A stretch of DNA of 64,000 bases from Pleodorina starrii (Eukaryota > Chlorophyta > Chlorophyceae > Chlamydomonadales > Volvocaceae), in the NCBI GenBank assembly GCA_030267565.1, contig BRXU01000003.1, positions 4,563,001 through 4,627,000 on the forward strand. The letters run 5' to 3'. The position numbers and the translations under genes were made by a program. The notes below the pieces were generated by a model. It searched no databases, was not told the DNA's origin, and saw only the letters and a list, made by a program, of their open reading frames with translations. The first letter of the stretch is position 1. Each line of letters opens with the position of its first letter. Positions 52,075 through 64,000 of the stretch are shown piece by piece.

Positions 52075-54871
52075 CTACAATATGTCGGGTTGTTCTGTCC
52101 GGGCGTTCGTGCCGTTCTTGTGCTGTCGCGTGTAATCGTCCGTCTGGGTTGGTCTGGCGGCGACGCGGTCGCAGCGTATTTTCAGCTCGGTAAGGTTACA
52201 GGTATGTTCGGTAAGTATTACTGGGTTCTGGGTCCGTTCGCTAACGCCGTCTCCGTCTCCGCTGCGGTATCACTTTATACCCCGCAGGTGCTGCCTGACT
52301 GTCGCTGTGCTCTGCTGCGCTGCGCTGTGCTGGCGCCGGGCGGCTTTGGCGTTCAAGTGGGAGGCGGCCCCCTTGGTGCGCCAGCCGGGGCGCGTCCAAC
52401 GGTTGCTGTCACTGTTAGCAGTAGCCAGTAGGGCCCTTGGCAGCCGGTTCCCCGCTCCTCGTCTCGATTGCTCTCTCAAAACAGCCCATTCGGCCAGCCC
52501 GTCAGCTTCGGCAGCAGAGCCAGGAGATTACAGGTTTAGGGAGACAGGAGCACAGAACGGTGCGGGGGAGGTCACAGACCTTGCGACCACTCAACAAGGG
52601 GGAAAAGGTCTCTGGTATGTCACCCAGGCGACTGAGTGTGCGCGAAAGATGCCGGTACCAGCACTCCACCACGAGCAGCACCAGCACGCACCTGGAGAGA
52701 GAGGCCAAAACACAGCGCCAAAACACAGGCCACCACGAGGTGGGTGGGGGGTACTGTAGCCCCTCAACCCGGGGCGCGAGCTCCTTCCCCCTGCTGTCGC
52801 CAGAGCAGCCCCCGAGCAACGGTCAACAGAAAGATCTCCAGTTGCAGGACTGGCGACAATTGACATGGTGCATCTCCCTCCCTCCCTCCCTCCCTCTACT
52901 GTCGTCATTTCACCGCTTTCCTTCCAAGCCTGACGGGGCGCAGGGGCCAAGTCAACGATGAACTGTACTAGGTTGGACTTGCTTGCTCCGGAGCGCCCTC
53001 CTGTGCCGCCAACCACAGCCCCCAGGGTTTTGGACCCGCTGACACATGTAGTGCCCTCTCTAGCTACGGTAGCTGGCCTCTGGTTGTCTGGTACATATGG
53101 GTTCACGGAGGACTCTCAACGCCCCCCTCGACGCACCAAGCAAAGCCCCCAACCTCGCCAGCGAACTGGGCGCACTCCAGGGTGAAACGGTCCGCTCGGG
53201 TGCGCGGCACAGTCTGCACCAGAGTTCCTTCGGGTCCACTCGCAGGGGGACGCTGGTGCCGCGAGGCGCTGCTTCACATACGGTAAGGGAAATCGCATCA
53301 ACGTGTATCCTCGTGGGACCTCGTGGAGACCTGGGGCCGCTCGGAAGCTGAGCAAATTGCGCACTGCACCACACGTATCGACGTTTGAGCAGCAAGCAAG
53401 CAAGCCCGGAAAACACGCGCACACAAACAGACGGCAACGAAAGGACGACGACGACGGTGACGGGCATTGTACTCGAGGGCAGCCCTTCCCGGAGCCAACG
53501 AAAAAAATAGTTAACGGCGATCGTGCGCAGCTCTGGTGCAATGCTCGCGGAGCAGAACACTTGCACATCTAGCGCGCCCGGGTTAACGGTTACCGGTGTC
53601 CGTACAAACGGCAAACTCCTGCTATCCGACCGAAAGTAACCCAACCTCACAAATCGGCGAGAAAAAACATCATCGAGCATGGGGGCAAGAGGCACAGAGT
53701 GTAATGAATCAATAAATCATGATCCGATCCGTCAATTGATCCGATTCCCGATTCCCGATCCACCGTAGTTTAATCACGACCGATGAAAGCCGTACTCAGT
53801 CGTACGGCTTTATCCCGCCTTGTTGTACTTGGTAAGCCAATTCTCACGTTTCGGCAACTCACCACTACCACCAACAACAACCGGCACCTTCGCGCGGCGC
53901 GGAGCGGGGGCAGCGGCAGCATCAACGGCCCTCCAACTTCACCCTGAGGCAGAGGAGGGGACATCCGGGCCCCCCCCGCCTCATGCGTGACCTACCCATG
54001 TGGTCTGGGGTCCGTCTCAATGAGGGTCATCCTCCTGCCCAACCCATGCCCTCCTGCAGCCCGAGCCGCGCCGCACCGCACCGCCACTGTATCCCGAATG
54101 CAAGACAGATGCGAAAAAAATGCGGAAAGCGCGCCTGCGATGCGTCCACGTGCGTCGCACGGCTTCCATCGCACCTTCCGCAATGATAGGAGAGGCGCTC
54201 CGGTCCGCAGAGCGCAGGCGACGAGGCAACGGCGCCTGGCCGCCCAGCTTCCCCCCCGGGGGGAGGGGGAGGAGCCTGAGCGCGGCACGACACTGCCATC
54301 CCGGTCACGACAGCCGATGCCGCAGCGGCAACCCACCCCTCTCTGCGTCTTCTGCCTGTGATTGGAGAAGCGCCACACGAGTTTGCTGCCCCCAGCTCTG
54401 GTCTACCGATACTGCCCCTGGCTCCCACCGATTCCGAATTTCGGAGCCGGGATCTCAAATCTCCGGTCGCGGGATTCCTCCGTCTGTATGCCTGTCGACC
54501 TCATCCTGTCAACCTGGGTACGCTGGCCGCGCCGTGCATTGTTTCCTCGCTGCCTGATGATCTGTTGACTGCATCGCGGCCGCCGATGTGCCCTCCCTGC
54601 CCTCCATCCCTCGGGTGTCTTTCTTCTTGGTCCCTTCCCCGACCCCCCCCCCCTCGCTAACCCGCACTCCCAGTGGCTCCACGCCGCCGCCAAAAAACAC
54701 GACAGCCCGCACCCACCCCGGCCCCCCTTCCGCCTCGCGCCGGTTCGTCTTCATCCCCCGCCCGCTTTCCCGCGCCATGGGTGGTGCTGGTGGCGGTGGT
54801 GCTGGTGGTGCAGTTACGCGACCGCGATCGCCGAAGGTGACGGCGGGTGGCTTCGGCTCCGCCGCCGCCGT
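52075..54871. other. Intergenic region, no gene recognised
   Basis: Several open frames of 100-200 codons exist on both strands, without recognisable domains or start contexts. An AATAAA lies at about 53710. The part next to 54872 should hold the 3' UTR of the minus-strand membrane-protein gene. Confidence 0.4.
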
Positions 54872-57800
54872 CTACCGGCTCTGTCCCTGCACCTCCTGCC
54901 CCTCCACGCCACCGCCGCCACCGCCGCCGCTGCCGTCAGGCTCCTCACACACGCTGCCTGACGTGCCGTACCTGATCAGCAGCCGCCCCATGATCTCCTT
55001 CATGCGCTGTTTCTTGCTGAGGGCCGTCGCCACGCTCTGTACCGCGGCGGTGAACGCGTGCAGCTGCGCCAGGCGCTGAGGCGACACCAGCAGCACGCCT
55101 GCCGCCGCCGCCGCCGCGGCGGCGGCGGCGGCGGACGCCGCGTCCATTCCCATGGCCGCCGCCGCCGCCGTCGCCGCCGCCGCCGTCTCCGGCCCTGTCG
55201 TCGAAGCACCGCCGGCCTCAGCCTCGCTAACACGGAAGGCGGGGTGGTGGTGGTGATGGTGGTGGTGCGTTGCCCGGCCTAGCCCGCTCGCAGTCCCCGA
55301 GCCAGTGCCGGCGGTGGTCCCCAGGGCCGTCGTTGCGGGGCCTTCAGCCCCGCCCGGCACGGACCGCGGCGAGGGCGGCACGAGCGGTGCCCCGGCAACC
55401 AGGCCGTGGCCGCCCGTGGGCGCGCCCACGGGCTGACTGCGAGTGCGCCGGTGGCCCTTGCCGAACGGCCAGCGGTTGGCGGGGGGAGGTTGAGGCATCG
55501 CCGCCGCCGCTGACGGGGGCGGAAGCGCCGGGAGCGGCGGAAGCGGGGTGGAGGCGATGGCCGAGTTGGGGGGCGATACGGTGGCATCGCCAGCACCTGA
55601 AGGGATCTGGATGCGCAGGGGCCGAGTGGGGGCTGCCAGCTGCTCAGCGGCGGCGGAAGCGGCGGCGGCGGCGGAAGCGGCGGCTCCGCCGCCGCTGCCG
55701 CGTGTCGCGCCGCTTTGCATCGAGGATGTGCCCTGGGGGGGGAGGACGGCGACGGCGTCCGCCGCGACCTCCGCGGCACGCAGCGCCGCAGCGGCGGCGG
55801 AGGCTGGGTGGGTAGCGGGACTTCGGCCAGGGGCGCCCATCAACGCAGAGCGACCGCCGCCGCCGCTGCAAGCACCGTCGTCGTTCTCTGCAGCCGCCAA
55901 ATCCAACGGGCCTGCCACATTCCCAGCAGCGGCATCAGCGGCGGCGGCGGCATCAGCGTCCGCGACAACAGCTGGGCAGTCAGGTATGGACGGAAGCTCC
56001 GATGGCGGCGGGGGCGTCGCGACGGCGCCGGCGCCGTCAGCGCTAATGTCGACACCGCCCAGACTCGACCTGCCGCGCCGGTGGTGCGGCGGCCGCGGAG
56101 GCAGGGCAGCGGCGTGCGGCGCCGCCGCCGCCGCGGCCGCCGGCGGCGGCGGCGGCAGCAACACCTCGCCGCTCCGCACCATCGCAGCAAGCTGAGGGCT
56201 GCTCGGCGCGCTGGCACCCGCTCCGGCGCCGGCGGCGGCGGCGCCGGTGTCGCGGCTGAACCTCGCAAACAGCCGGAGGGTGCTGGCGGCGCCGCTGTCC
56301 GGGCGCGCCACTGGCGCTGCCCCCGCAGCCGGCAGGGCAGAGTTACTGCCGGAGCGCGAATGGCCGCCGCCGCCGCCACCGCCGCCGCTGAGGGACCAAG
56401 GCGAGGGCCGACGCGAATGTGGGCCAGCAGCAGCAGGGCCCCCGCCGGAGGCCGTGTGACCCTTGTGGCCGGGGTGGCCGGCGGCAGTCGCAGCGCCGCC
56501 GGCGCCGGCGCCGGCCGCCGTGCCGGCGGCGGGCCTCGCCGCCGCGGGCGAGGGCGCCGTGGTTCCGGAGCATGTCATCATGAGCGGCACCAGCTCGCTC
56601 ACTCGGGGCTCCCCCAACAGAGCGGTGTGACAGGCCATGTAGCGCATCTCAAGTGCGGAGGCCTGAGGCGGGCGGCGGGATGCGGGATGCGTGGGGCGGG
56701 GGATGGCGGGGAGGGTTTCTGGGCATCAGGAGTGGGGGAGGGGCAGCCGGGGAGACGGAGGGAGGGAGGCACCCTCCGTCCGAGGGGCACGATGACCCGC
56801 GGGCGAAGCACTGCGCCCCGGGGGCCGGGCAACGTCGCGTTTCGTGGCAGCTGCAAGCCGGCCACACCGGAAGGACAAGCGTCGCGCCGCGCCGCTGCAG
56901 CGGCCCCATCACAGCCTCCCGCCGCTGCAACCGACAGCACTCAACCCAGCCCCCGTGCCCCCATACTGCACTCCGGGGTACCTGCAGCGCCGCCAGGCTC
57001 CTGTGCAGTCGCACCGGGTTGGCTGCCGAGGTGAAGCCGATGTCCGCGCTCAACACGTGCTCTGCCAGCTCTTCCAACAGGAGCTGCGCCACCGCCGGGT
57101 CCAGCTGCTCAGCACCCAGCGGCAGCGACACATGATCATACGCCTCCTGATGCTGCTGCTGCTGTTCATCGTGCCCGCCGGCGGCGCCGCCGCCAGCGGC
57201 AGCAGCCGCCGCTGCTGCTGCTGCTCCACTCGACGCCGGCGACGCCGGCGCTGCAGCCCCGGCAGCGTCCGTAACGGCGCCCACCGCGGGGGAGGCAGAG
57301 GGACTCGAGCTGGTCATGGGCCCGGCTGGCGGCGGTGGTGGTGGCGGCGGCGATGGCGCCTCCGGGTGCGCCGCCGCCGCCGCACCGGCGGCGGCGGCGG
57401 CGGCGGCGATGGCACCCGCTTCTCCGCCGCTGGCCGCCGCCTCACCTGCCACCGCCGCCACCGTCTGCGGCTCCTCCAGCGTTGCCTCCTCACGCTCCTC
57501 CTCCTCCTCCTCCTCCTCGTCGTCATCATGTATGACGACTGAGCCGCCGCAGGGCGCCTCATCCGCCTCCTCGTCATCATCGCTATCATCCCCACTTTGG
57601 CCTACCAGGCTGTCGTGCAATAGTACCGACCCGCCGCCCCCGGGCACGTCCGCCGCGACCTCCCCCTCGCCCCGCGCCTCCGCCTTCGCCTCGGCAACTA
57701 ACACGCGCACCGACCCGGCGCCGCCGGCGCCGCCTGCTGTACCCGCCTCCGCCGGCCGCCACCGCTGCTGCCCGCTACCCGCCCCCTCCCCCTGTCCATC

Positions 57801-60800
57801 ACCCACTCCTGCTGCCGCCGCTCCACACTCCCGCCCGCCGCCCTGCTCCGTCTCCACCTCAGCCTCAGCCGCTGAACCTCCGCCGCCGCCGCCGCCGCCG
57901 CCTTCCCCTTCCGTCGCCGCGGCGGCGGGCATCCACGCCGGCGGCACCGCCGCCGCGTCCGCCAGCATCTGCAGCAGCGCCAGCGCCGGCAGTCCTATGA
58001 AGAGGTAGGCCTCGCTGTCCGTCAAATCGACCCGCGGCACCCAGCCCCAGCACAGCACCCGCTCCACGCAGGCGCCGCAAATGTCCTCAAACGTCGACCA
58101 GGCCTGGTCCTGCGGGGTCGCCGGGTGGCTCGGCGGCGTCGCGTCGCCCGGCGAGGCTTGCGTCGCGCGGGCCTGTGCGGCAACATTGGTCCGGGAGGAG
58201 GAGGAGGGGGCGGCGGCGGTGGTGGGTCGCTTGAGGCGAGGCCGGGCGGGGCCAGGCGGGGCCAGGCGGGTGTGTAGTGTATGCGGGGGCACAGACACAG
58301 ATACGGACGCGGGCAGGGGCGGGGGCATGGACGCGGACAAAGCTGCAGCCCCTTCACAAGGACACGGCCCGCCTCCCCGACCCGCCTCCAAACCACTCCA
58401 TTCCGACTCCCCATCTGCCTCTCCATTCCAATCCCCGATCTCGAGACCAGCTCACCCCCACGCCCGCGTACGGCACCCTCCGGCCGTCGATCCGCTGCGC
58501 CGGCGCCGGCAGCAGGCTGGACGAGCCCAGCCCCGTCAGTCGTACGGCAGCTTCGTCCATTGCATAGAGGTGGGCGTACATGACGTCTAGCGCTGTGAGG
58601 AGCGCAACGGAGCAGCTGCGGTAGGCGGGCCGGCTGGACCTGCGCACGGGGGGGCATGCGGCACGGCACGCAACCAACCACCAACCGCCGCCAACGACCA
58701 ACGACCAACGGCGTAGCAGGCGCAGGCGTGGTCATGTCAAGCAAGCCGACTGGGGTGGGTGGGTGGGTGGGGCTGGGGGACGCGCGCCTGCACCACCTGC
58801 ACAACACAAACAACCCTTCCAAACGACGCCACTCGCACTGGCCCAGCCAAACTCCCTCTAAGCCCAGCCCAGCCCAGCCCAGCCCAGCCCAGCCCAGCCC
58901 AGCCCAGCCCAGCCCAGCCGGGCCCAGCCGGGCCAAGCCGGGGCAAGCCAAGCCGGGGCAAGCCAAGCCAAGTAGGGTACCCTAAACGGCAGTGCAACGC
59001 ACAGCTGGCGGCCAGAGACGAGGTGACGTGAGACGAGGTACGACATCCCAGCCGGCCACGTCCCAAGAACCCCCTCGCCACATCCCAGGAAACCTCACCC
59101 CTCCTCTCCCCTCCCCTCCCCTCCCCTCCCCTCCCCTCCCCTCCCCTCCCCTCCCCTCCCCTCCCCTTCCCCCAACACCCGCCCGCCGCCGCCCCCCTAT
59201 CTACGGTATCTCACGTGGCCAGGTATGCCGCCATCCCGCACGTGGGTCCCAGGTAGGCCGCATTGCCCAGGAGCACCAGCAGGAACACCAGCAGCACGAG
59301 GACGGGGATGGCGGGGATGCCGCCCATCCACAGCGGCAGCCACAGACACATCAGCTTGGGAGGGCACTTGCCCAGCAGGCCCATCCACTCGCCGAGAGCC
59401 CTGAGAGGCATCGCGAAGCGGGTGTGCGTGTGTGTGTGCGTGTGCGTGTGTGCAGGAATGCGCGGGCGTGCACGTGCGGGGGGCAGCGCGGGACGCTGGG
59501 CGCAAGGACAAGCGCGGGCTCATTTATTCGGGGACAGGTCTAGGGGTCAGGACGGGGGCAAGGGACGGTTGGAATCAAGAGCAGAGCAGAGCAAGGCGTG
59601 TCTGGATGGCACGGAGATGAGACGGAAAGGGGTTGGTGGAGCAGGCTAGGGAGTCGGCCGCCTCCACATCCTCCGGGGGGGGACAGGGAGTGATATGCTC
59701 CTTTATAGAGGAATGAGTCACTGGGGACGTTGTTGATCAGCTGCCGCCTCCACATCCTCGGGGGGGAAGGATGGACTCGGCTCTCTCGGTGTGCAAAGGG
59801 CCGGGCAGGCTCTCCCTCCCTGGACACCTCCCCACCCACCCACCCACCCACCAGTCCCTTACGCCCCCAGAGGCTCCCCATAAGGGAAGGCCGCCCTCCC
59901 CCTCCCCCTCCGGCCCAACACACGACCAACTCCAGCCCTCCCCCACGGGGACAGGTCTAGGGGTCAGGACGGGGGCAAGGGACGGTTGGAATCAAGAGCA
60001 GAGCAGAGCAAGGCGTGTCTGGATGGCACGGAGATGAGACGGGAAGGGGTGGGTGGAGCAGGCTAGGGAGTCGGCCGCCTCCACATCCTCCGGGGGGGGA
60101 CAGGGAGTGATATGCTCCTTTATAGAGGAATGAGTCACTGGGGACGTTGTTGATCAGCTGCCGCCTCCACATCCTCGGGGGGGAAGGATGGACTCGGCTC
60201 TCTCGGTGTGCAAAGGGCCGGGCAGGCTCTCCCTCCCTGGACACCTCCCCACCCACCCACCCACCAGCCCCTTACGCCCCCAGAGGCTCCCCATAAGGGA
60301 AGGCCGCCCTCCCCCTCCCCCTCCGGCCCAACACACGACCAACTCCAGCCCTCCCCCACGCACCCATCGCCAGCCACCTCAGCCCGCACTTCCCTCCCAG
60401 CCCCCGACACTACCTCGGCCCGCACTTCCCTCCTAGCCCCCATCCCACTACGGACCGCACTTCCCTCCCAGCGTCCCAGCCCCCACCCTACGCCGTCTCC
60501 TTCTACGCTGCGAAATTTTCTGTATACCCCCCACCTTGCAATGATGAAGGGCAGCCTCAGCACCCCCAGCACCATCACCGCCAGACTGCTCAGCAGGCTG
60601 CACACCAGAGACAGCAGACCACACAGCGCCACCCGGGCCAGAGACACGTCCAGCGGCTCGCCGTAGTACGGCCGACGGAGCTCGTCCAGGTATGTGAAGT
60701 ACTGCACGTTGTGGTACTTCCAGACCTCCAGCGCGCACGTCTGCGCCGGGGCAGGAGACGGGGGAGGGAGGGGGGGAGGGAGGGAGCTCGTGGGGGGAGG

Positions 60801-62213
60801 AGCCCGCGAAGGATTCAAGGGAGGGGGGCTGGGGGGGCCAAGGAGGAGGAGGAGGTGATGATGGCGGCGGCGGCGGCTGCGGCCGTGTACATCCAGTCGC
60901 TGCGGCGGACTGGGGGCCTCCTGTTACCCTGTTGCGGTTCTCCCGGATCCGCAGCGTCCCTGCCTCGCCCCCTGCCTCCCTCCCCAGATCCCACCAACTG
61001 GCAACTAAGTTGCCAACCCACCGAGTCCAGGATGCCAACCGACAACCTATCCACAACGACGACATCGTGGGGCACGTCGATGATACCCTCCCCTTCCCCT
61101 CTCCTCGCCTCCCCTCGCCCTCCCCGCCAGCCTCCCTCTCTCCCTCCACCCCCCCACCCCCGATATTTTCTGTTTACCCCCCCCCAACCTCACCTTGGCC
61201 AGGTCCAGCGGCTCCACCACCGCTGTGCTGATCAGCTTGTCCGCCTCCATCAGACTGCCCAGAGCCACCGTGGACCACAGAGGCCACAAGCAGCCCACAC
61301 CCACGCTGAACAGCAGGCTGCCCAGCACAGTAGCCAGCGGCCACACCACCAGCGGCACCGGCAGCACCAGCAGAGCCAGGGTGCGCAGGTTGGGGCCCAG
61401 GCGCTGGAGGCCGGGGGAGGGGGGCGGTGGGGTTAGGGTTTTGGGGTTAGGGTTGGGGTTGGGTGGGGGGAGGGGGCAGCGCTTGAGGGGGCGAGGGCGG
61501 GGGGGCGATGTGGGTGCGGGGGAAGGTGGTGCGGCTGGGGCGGGGTGCCGCTGAGCGGTTCTTTAGAGTGTGTGGTTTGGGATCTGGAGGGGACGGCGGG
61601 GGGGGGGGGGAGGGTGCGAAGGGGCTCCAAGTAGGTGGCGTGGGGTCGTTTGAGAGCGTGGATGCGAATGTGTGTGTGTGAGAGAGAGGACAACTGAGCG
61701 TCTTGGGGCACTGGCCAGGACGGCGAGAAGCGCTAGGCCGAGCTACTGCCATGAGACCTTAGCAGCGTGCATGGGTTACGAGGTCCTCGGGCGAAACAGT
61801 CCAAAGTGGCTTACCTGGGTTAGGGCCACTGTTATGTAGGTTGCAACGAAGGCTCTCTGTTAAGGGAGGGCACGGCGGCCGGTTCAATTGGTCGGTGCCA
61901 TGTGCAGAAGACCCGAGGGAGGGCGGTTTTTGGCAATCGTCGAAGTCGTCGCAAAAATAACCGTGGCATTAACTCTTGCCCCCCCGGTGATGTGGGTGCG
62001 CAACGCTTCCACCCTTACCGGCCAGTGCAGTAATGCTGCCATCAGCCATGACGGTATGGTGAGCAGGGCCACAGGGACCAGGACGAGGGCTCCCTTCAGG
62101 AATCCCAAGGCCGTTAAAACGATGCTTTGTAGCAGGGCTCCGATGCAGACAAGGGGAAGAATGCAACATGAGATGCTATTGCATGATACGCCAAATCTAT
62201 TCTGTGCTTCCAT
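54872..62213 (-). CDS. Multi-pass membrane protein, plant At3g27390-like family, with long disordered extension
   Basis: Function unknown; homologues are integral membrane proteins of plants and algae. Exons in transcript order: 62019-62213, 61815-61856 (42 nt), 61194-61403, 60535-60740, 59215-59400, 58456-58639, 56982-58172, 54872-56662. All phases agree; 1334 aa. Hydrophobic segments: aa ~15-65, ~87-125 (LPVPLVVWPLATVLGSLLF), ~185-215 and ~235-275. Family-like blocks: LGFLKGALVLVPVALLTIPSW, RLGPN, the FTYLDELRRPYYGEPLDVS loop, and FEDICGACVERVLCWG with FIGLPALALLQML in exon 7. A GFTSAANPVRLHRSLAALQ block and ALEMRYMACH follow, like the family's cytosolic helices. The intervening parts of exons 7 and 8 are long Ala/Gly/Glu/Ser/Pro-rich insertions, and a short conserved-looking helix (KKQRMKEIMGRLLIRYGTSG) precedes the C-terminus. 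The start is the first ATG, just before the first hydrophobic segment. Confidence 0.8.
58861..58919 (-). repeat. (AGCCC)n in an intron of the membrane-protein gene
   Basis: About twelve pentamers, continuing as imperfect copies to about 58975, in the intron 58640-59214. Confidence 0.9.
59103..59167 (-). repeat. (CTCCC)n in the same intron
   Basis: About thirteen CTCCC units, read as GGGAG on the transcript, starting some 45 bp after the donor of the exon 59215-59400. Confidence 0.9.
59531..60360 (-). repeat. ~415-bp tandem duplication inside an intron
   Basis: Copy 1 (59531-59947) and copy 2 (59948-60360) are nearly identical, differing by a few substitutions and a 4-bp ACCC unit. Both contain dispersed repeat A (59674-59708, 60092-60126). 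They lie in the intron 59401-60534. Confidence 0.9.
61428..61466. repeat. Telomere-like interstitial repeat
   Basis: GGGGTTAGGG, TTTTGGGGTTAGGG and TTGGGGTTGGG units in a row on the plus strand, inside intron 61404-61814. It resembles degenerate TTAGGG/TTTTAGGG telomeric DNA. Confidence 0.6.
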
Positions 62214-62608
62214 TTCTGTCTCCTGGGCGAAGGGACCGTGCCGTTCGCCACCAACGCTGCTTTAGTATTTTTCAACCCGCATTGCAGCGTACATGCAAAT
62301 TTCTTAATGCGTTGGTTCGAGTCAGCTTGATTGCCTTCGAGCTGTGCAAAAAACAGGCCCTGTACTCAACGCTTCATATCAACTTTAGTGGTAGGCATCC
62401 ATTAGTGACCTATGCTACAACATTTCCCAGGCTACTCAACACCATATGCATTTACAGATTACCGATGGCCCTGGTTCGGCAATCAAGGGCACAGGATGCG
62501 AGGCCGTGGGGTACTCGCGCTCCGGAACCAAGATATACGTCGCGTATCGCACCAAATGGCACCCGAATTTGCGCCTGCTCAGCTCCGGACACGACGAACC
62601 CAGATACT
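62214..62608. promoter_or_regulatory. Shared divergent promoter region
   Basis: 395 bp between the start codons of two oppositely transcribed genes (membrane protein to the left, YciI-like to the right). It is less GC-rich than the genes. No individual element was identified. Confidence 0.45.
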
Positions 62609-63757
62609 ATGTCTCTCCTGGCTCATTCCGCACGCTGCCTGGCCGCGTCATTTCGCCGCTCGCGCAATACAACCGTTCGTTGCATGGTAGGCATAATCTT
62701 CAGACTGACAGAACTTGAATTGTGGACATCTTGCGCCAACGTTCTGCAGAAGACGTACATGCAGCTGTGTATGGGCCGACTCATATCCTTTTGCTTGCCG
62801 ACCTCCTCCCGTCCTCCGTCTCCCCTCCTGTGCCGGGTTCGTCGGCTTGCGCAAGCCATCTTCCAGACCTCGATGTGGCTCAGCCCGCCCTTCCCCCCCC
62901 CCCACCCACCCCGTGATCTGTCGCACAGGCGTCTGCTGCGGCCCCCCCTCCCAAGTACTTCCTGCTGGAGTACAAGTAGGTCTAGAATGCAATCCCGGCT
63001 CACGCTCTTCATCCGAACTTCCGCCCTTCTCCACAAGCAACATGCGCTCGTGCCTCGGCAAACAGGCAGGGCTGGCCAGGGCTTGCCTGATCAGCGCTAG
63101 CCTGACAGCTGAGACGGACCCCTGTCGCCAAAGGCCCGTCTTAAGGCGTAGTGCCTATGCCTGAACACCAGTTGCGGGCACACCAGGAGCAGCTCATTTC
63201 CAGCGCCCGTCCCCAGCTCCCCAGCCATAACACACGGTGGCCAGAGTCCGCACGGCTTCCCTCGTGTCTTTCTGGACAGATCGTGCTGTTTTGCCCGGTT
63301 TGGTTGCGCTTCCTTCGCCCTGGTGGCCTTCGCTGCAGCGCACGGCTCGCTGGCCCGCTAACTTGAACCTCGGAATGGTGTGAAGCCCCCCGTGAGACAG
63401 CACAACTGCAATAGCAACAACACGGCTCCGGATGCTGCGGGCCCCTGGCAAGCTGGCACTGCTGGATGGGGGCCATGCTCCCATGAGCAAGGGCGCCTCT
63501 CGCGTGTCGCCCGCTCTCGCGCGTCACCCGCCCTCTTATGCGCTCACGGGCGTTCATACCCGCCTTTGCTGTGCTGCCCGGGGCACCAGCGCTAATGAGT
63601 AATGACGGACACGAGTCAGCCCGCAGCTCATCGCCTGTGACCCTGTGACCCTGCTGCTGATCTCGCACCGGCTTGTGGCGTCTTCAGGTATGTGCCAGAC
63701 ATCCTGGAGAAGCGGACGCCCTTCCGGGCCGCACATATCGACGGCGCGAAGAAGCAG
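62609..63757 (+). CDS. YciI-like (YCII-domain) protein, mitochondrially targeted, 5' part only
   Basis: Exons 62609-62686, 62929-62975 and 63688-63757, phases consistent. Exon 1 encodes 26 residues, rich in Arg, Ser and Ala without acidic residues (MSLLAHSARCLAASFRRSRN), a typical mitochondrial presequence. Exons 2-3 give KYFLLEYKYVPDILEKRTPF followed by RAAHIDGAKKQ, the start of a YCII domain, a small alpha/beta-barrel fold related to muconolactone-isomerase-like proteins, with the usual Arg and His before the first helix. The cellular reaction of the family is unknown. After CAG at 63757 comes GCGAGT, like the GC donor used in BRM intron 22, so a GC-AG intron probably starts at 63758. The remaining exons lie beyond the window. 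Confidence 0.7.
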
Positions 63758-64000
63758 GCGAGTGTGGAGGGCTCTGGTTCTCGGAGCTTTGGAGTTGAGG
63801 GGTTTAGGAAACGGATCCGAAGCGAAGTGACCGAGGCGAGGAGGGCAGATGGAGCAAGCAGTACGAATGGCGTTGCCGAGTGGCCCTGTTGGCACCGGAC
63901 TGGCTGCGGTCACGTCGACTGGATCGTGCAGCGGCGCGCGGTCGGGGGCCTGTTGCATTTAGATCCGGTCGCAGGCGCTCGGGGGCGAGGCGCGATGTGG
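63758..64000 (+). other. Probable intron of the YciI-like gene, cut by the window end
   Basis: The frame stays open to the window end, but its translation no longer resembles a YCII domain, which should continue with a Gly-rich turn. An intron starting with GC at 63758 is therefore preferred. Confidence 0.5.

Noticed and set aside
53060..53695. 211-codon minus-strand open frame
   Set aside because: Balanced length, but no recognisable motif, no homologous pattern and no supporting splice or poly(A) context. Not enough to call a gene.
59957..60818. Long minus-strand frame joining the TM-containing exon to repeat DNA
   Set aside because: A good donor (GTGGGG after the A-AG at 60535) and an acceptor at 59401 that restores the conserved sequence show that this part is intron.

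Overview
The window is GC-rich nuclear DNA of a green alga, most likely a chlorophycean/volvocine-type species. The evidence is intron-dense genes with short exons, long Gln/Ala/Gly/Pro low-complexity stretches inside otherwise conserved proteins, a proline-rich extracellular-matrix-type protein, a plant-type BRM chromatin remodeller and a plant-type membrane protein. I cannot name the species. All gene models were assembled by eye from splice signals and reading-frame continuity; transcripts would be needed to confirm them.

Layout. 375-13747 (+): a 25-exon SWI/SNF ATPase of the BRAHMA subfamily (QLQ, HSA, DEAD/helicase, SnAC; no bromodomain). 16151-20887 (+): a six-exon secreted proline-rich protein made of two tandem copies of one globular module, probably GPI-anchored. 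21468-22393: a 926-bp element with about 35-bp inverted ends. 22396-28650 (-): a 5'-truncated, frameshifted Ty3/Gypsy-type retroelement that carries, beyond RT, RNase H and integrase, a PHD finger and a C-terminal methyltransferase-like domain. 28651-31036 (-): a strongly AT-richer insert that looks like an integrated CRESS-DNA virus, 1.43 head-to-tail copies of a 1671-bp circular unit encoding a short HUH Rep and a jelly-roll-type capsid protein. 32647-34353 (+): remains of a LINE. 34822-46816 (+): a 21-exon GAF-domain TKL-type protein kinase. 46817-54871: mostly gene-poor, with one small minus-strand gene (50017-50517), a second LINE remnant and long simple-sequence tracts. 54872-62213 (-): an eight-exon multi-pass membrane protein of the plant At3g27390 type with a very long disordered C-terminal extension. 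62609 to about 63757 (+): the start of a mitochondrially targeted YciI-like gene, divergent from the membrane-protein gene and running off the window.

The housekeeping genes (chromatin ATPase, wall protein, kinase, membrane protein, YciI) show no common pathway. The unusual part is the 21.4-34.4 kb block, a nest of mobile DNA in which an apparently young ssDNA-virus integration abuts a retroelement that has captured chromatin-reader and methyltransferase-like modules. Introns elsewhere carry dispersed short repeats, perfect hairpins and microsatellites that touch splice sites, and several GC-AG introns.
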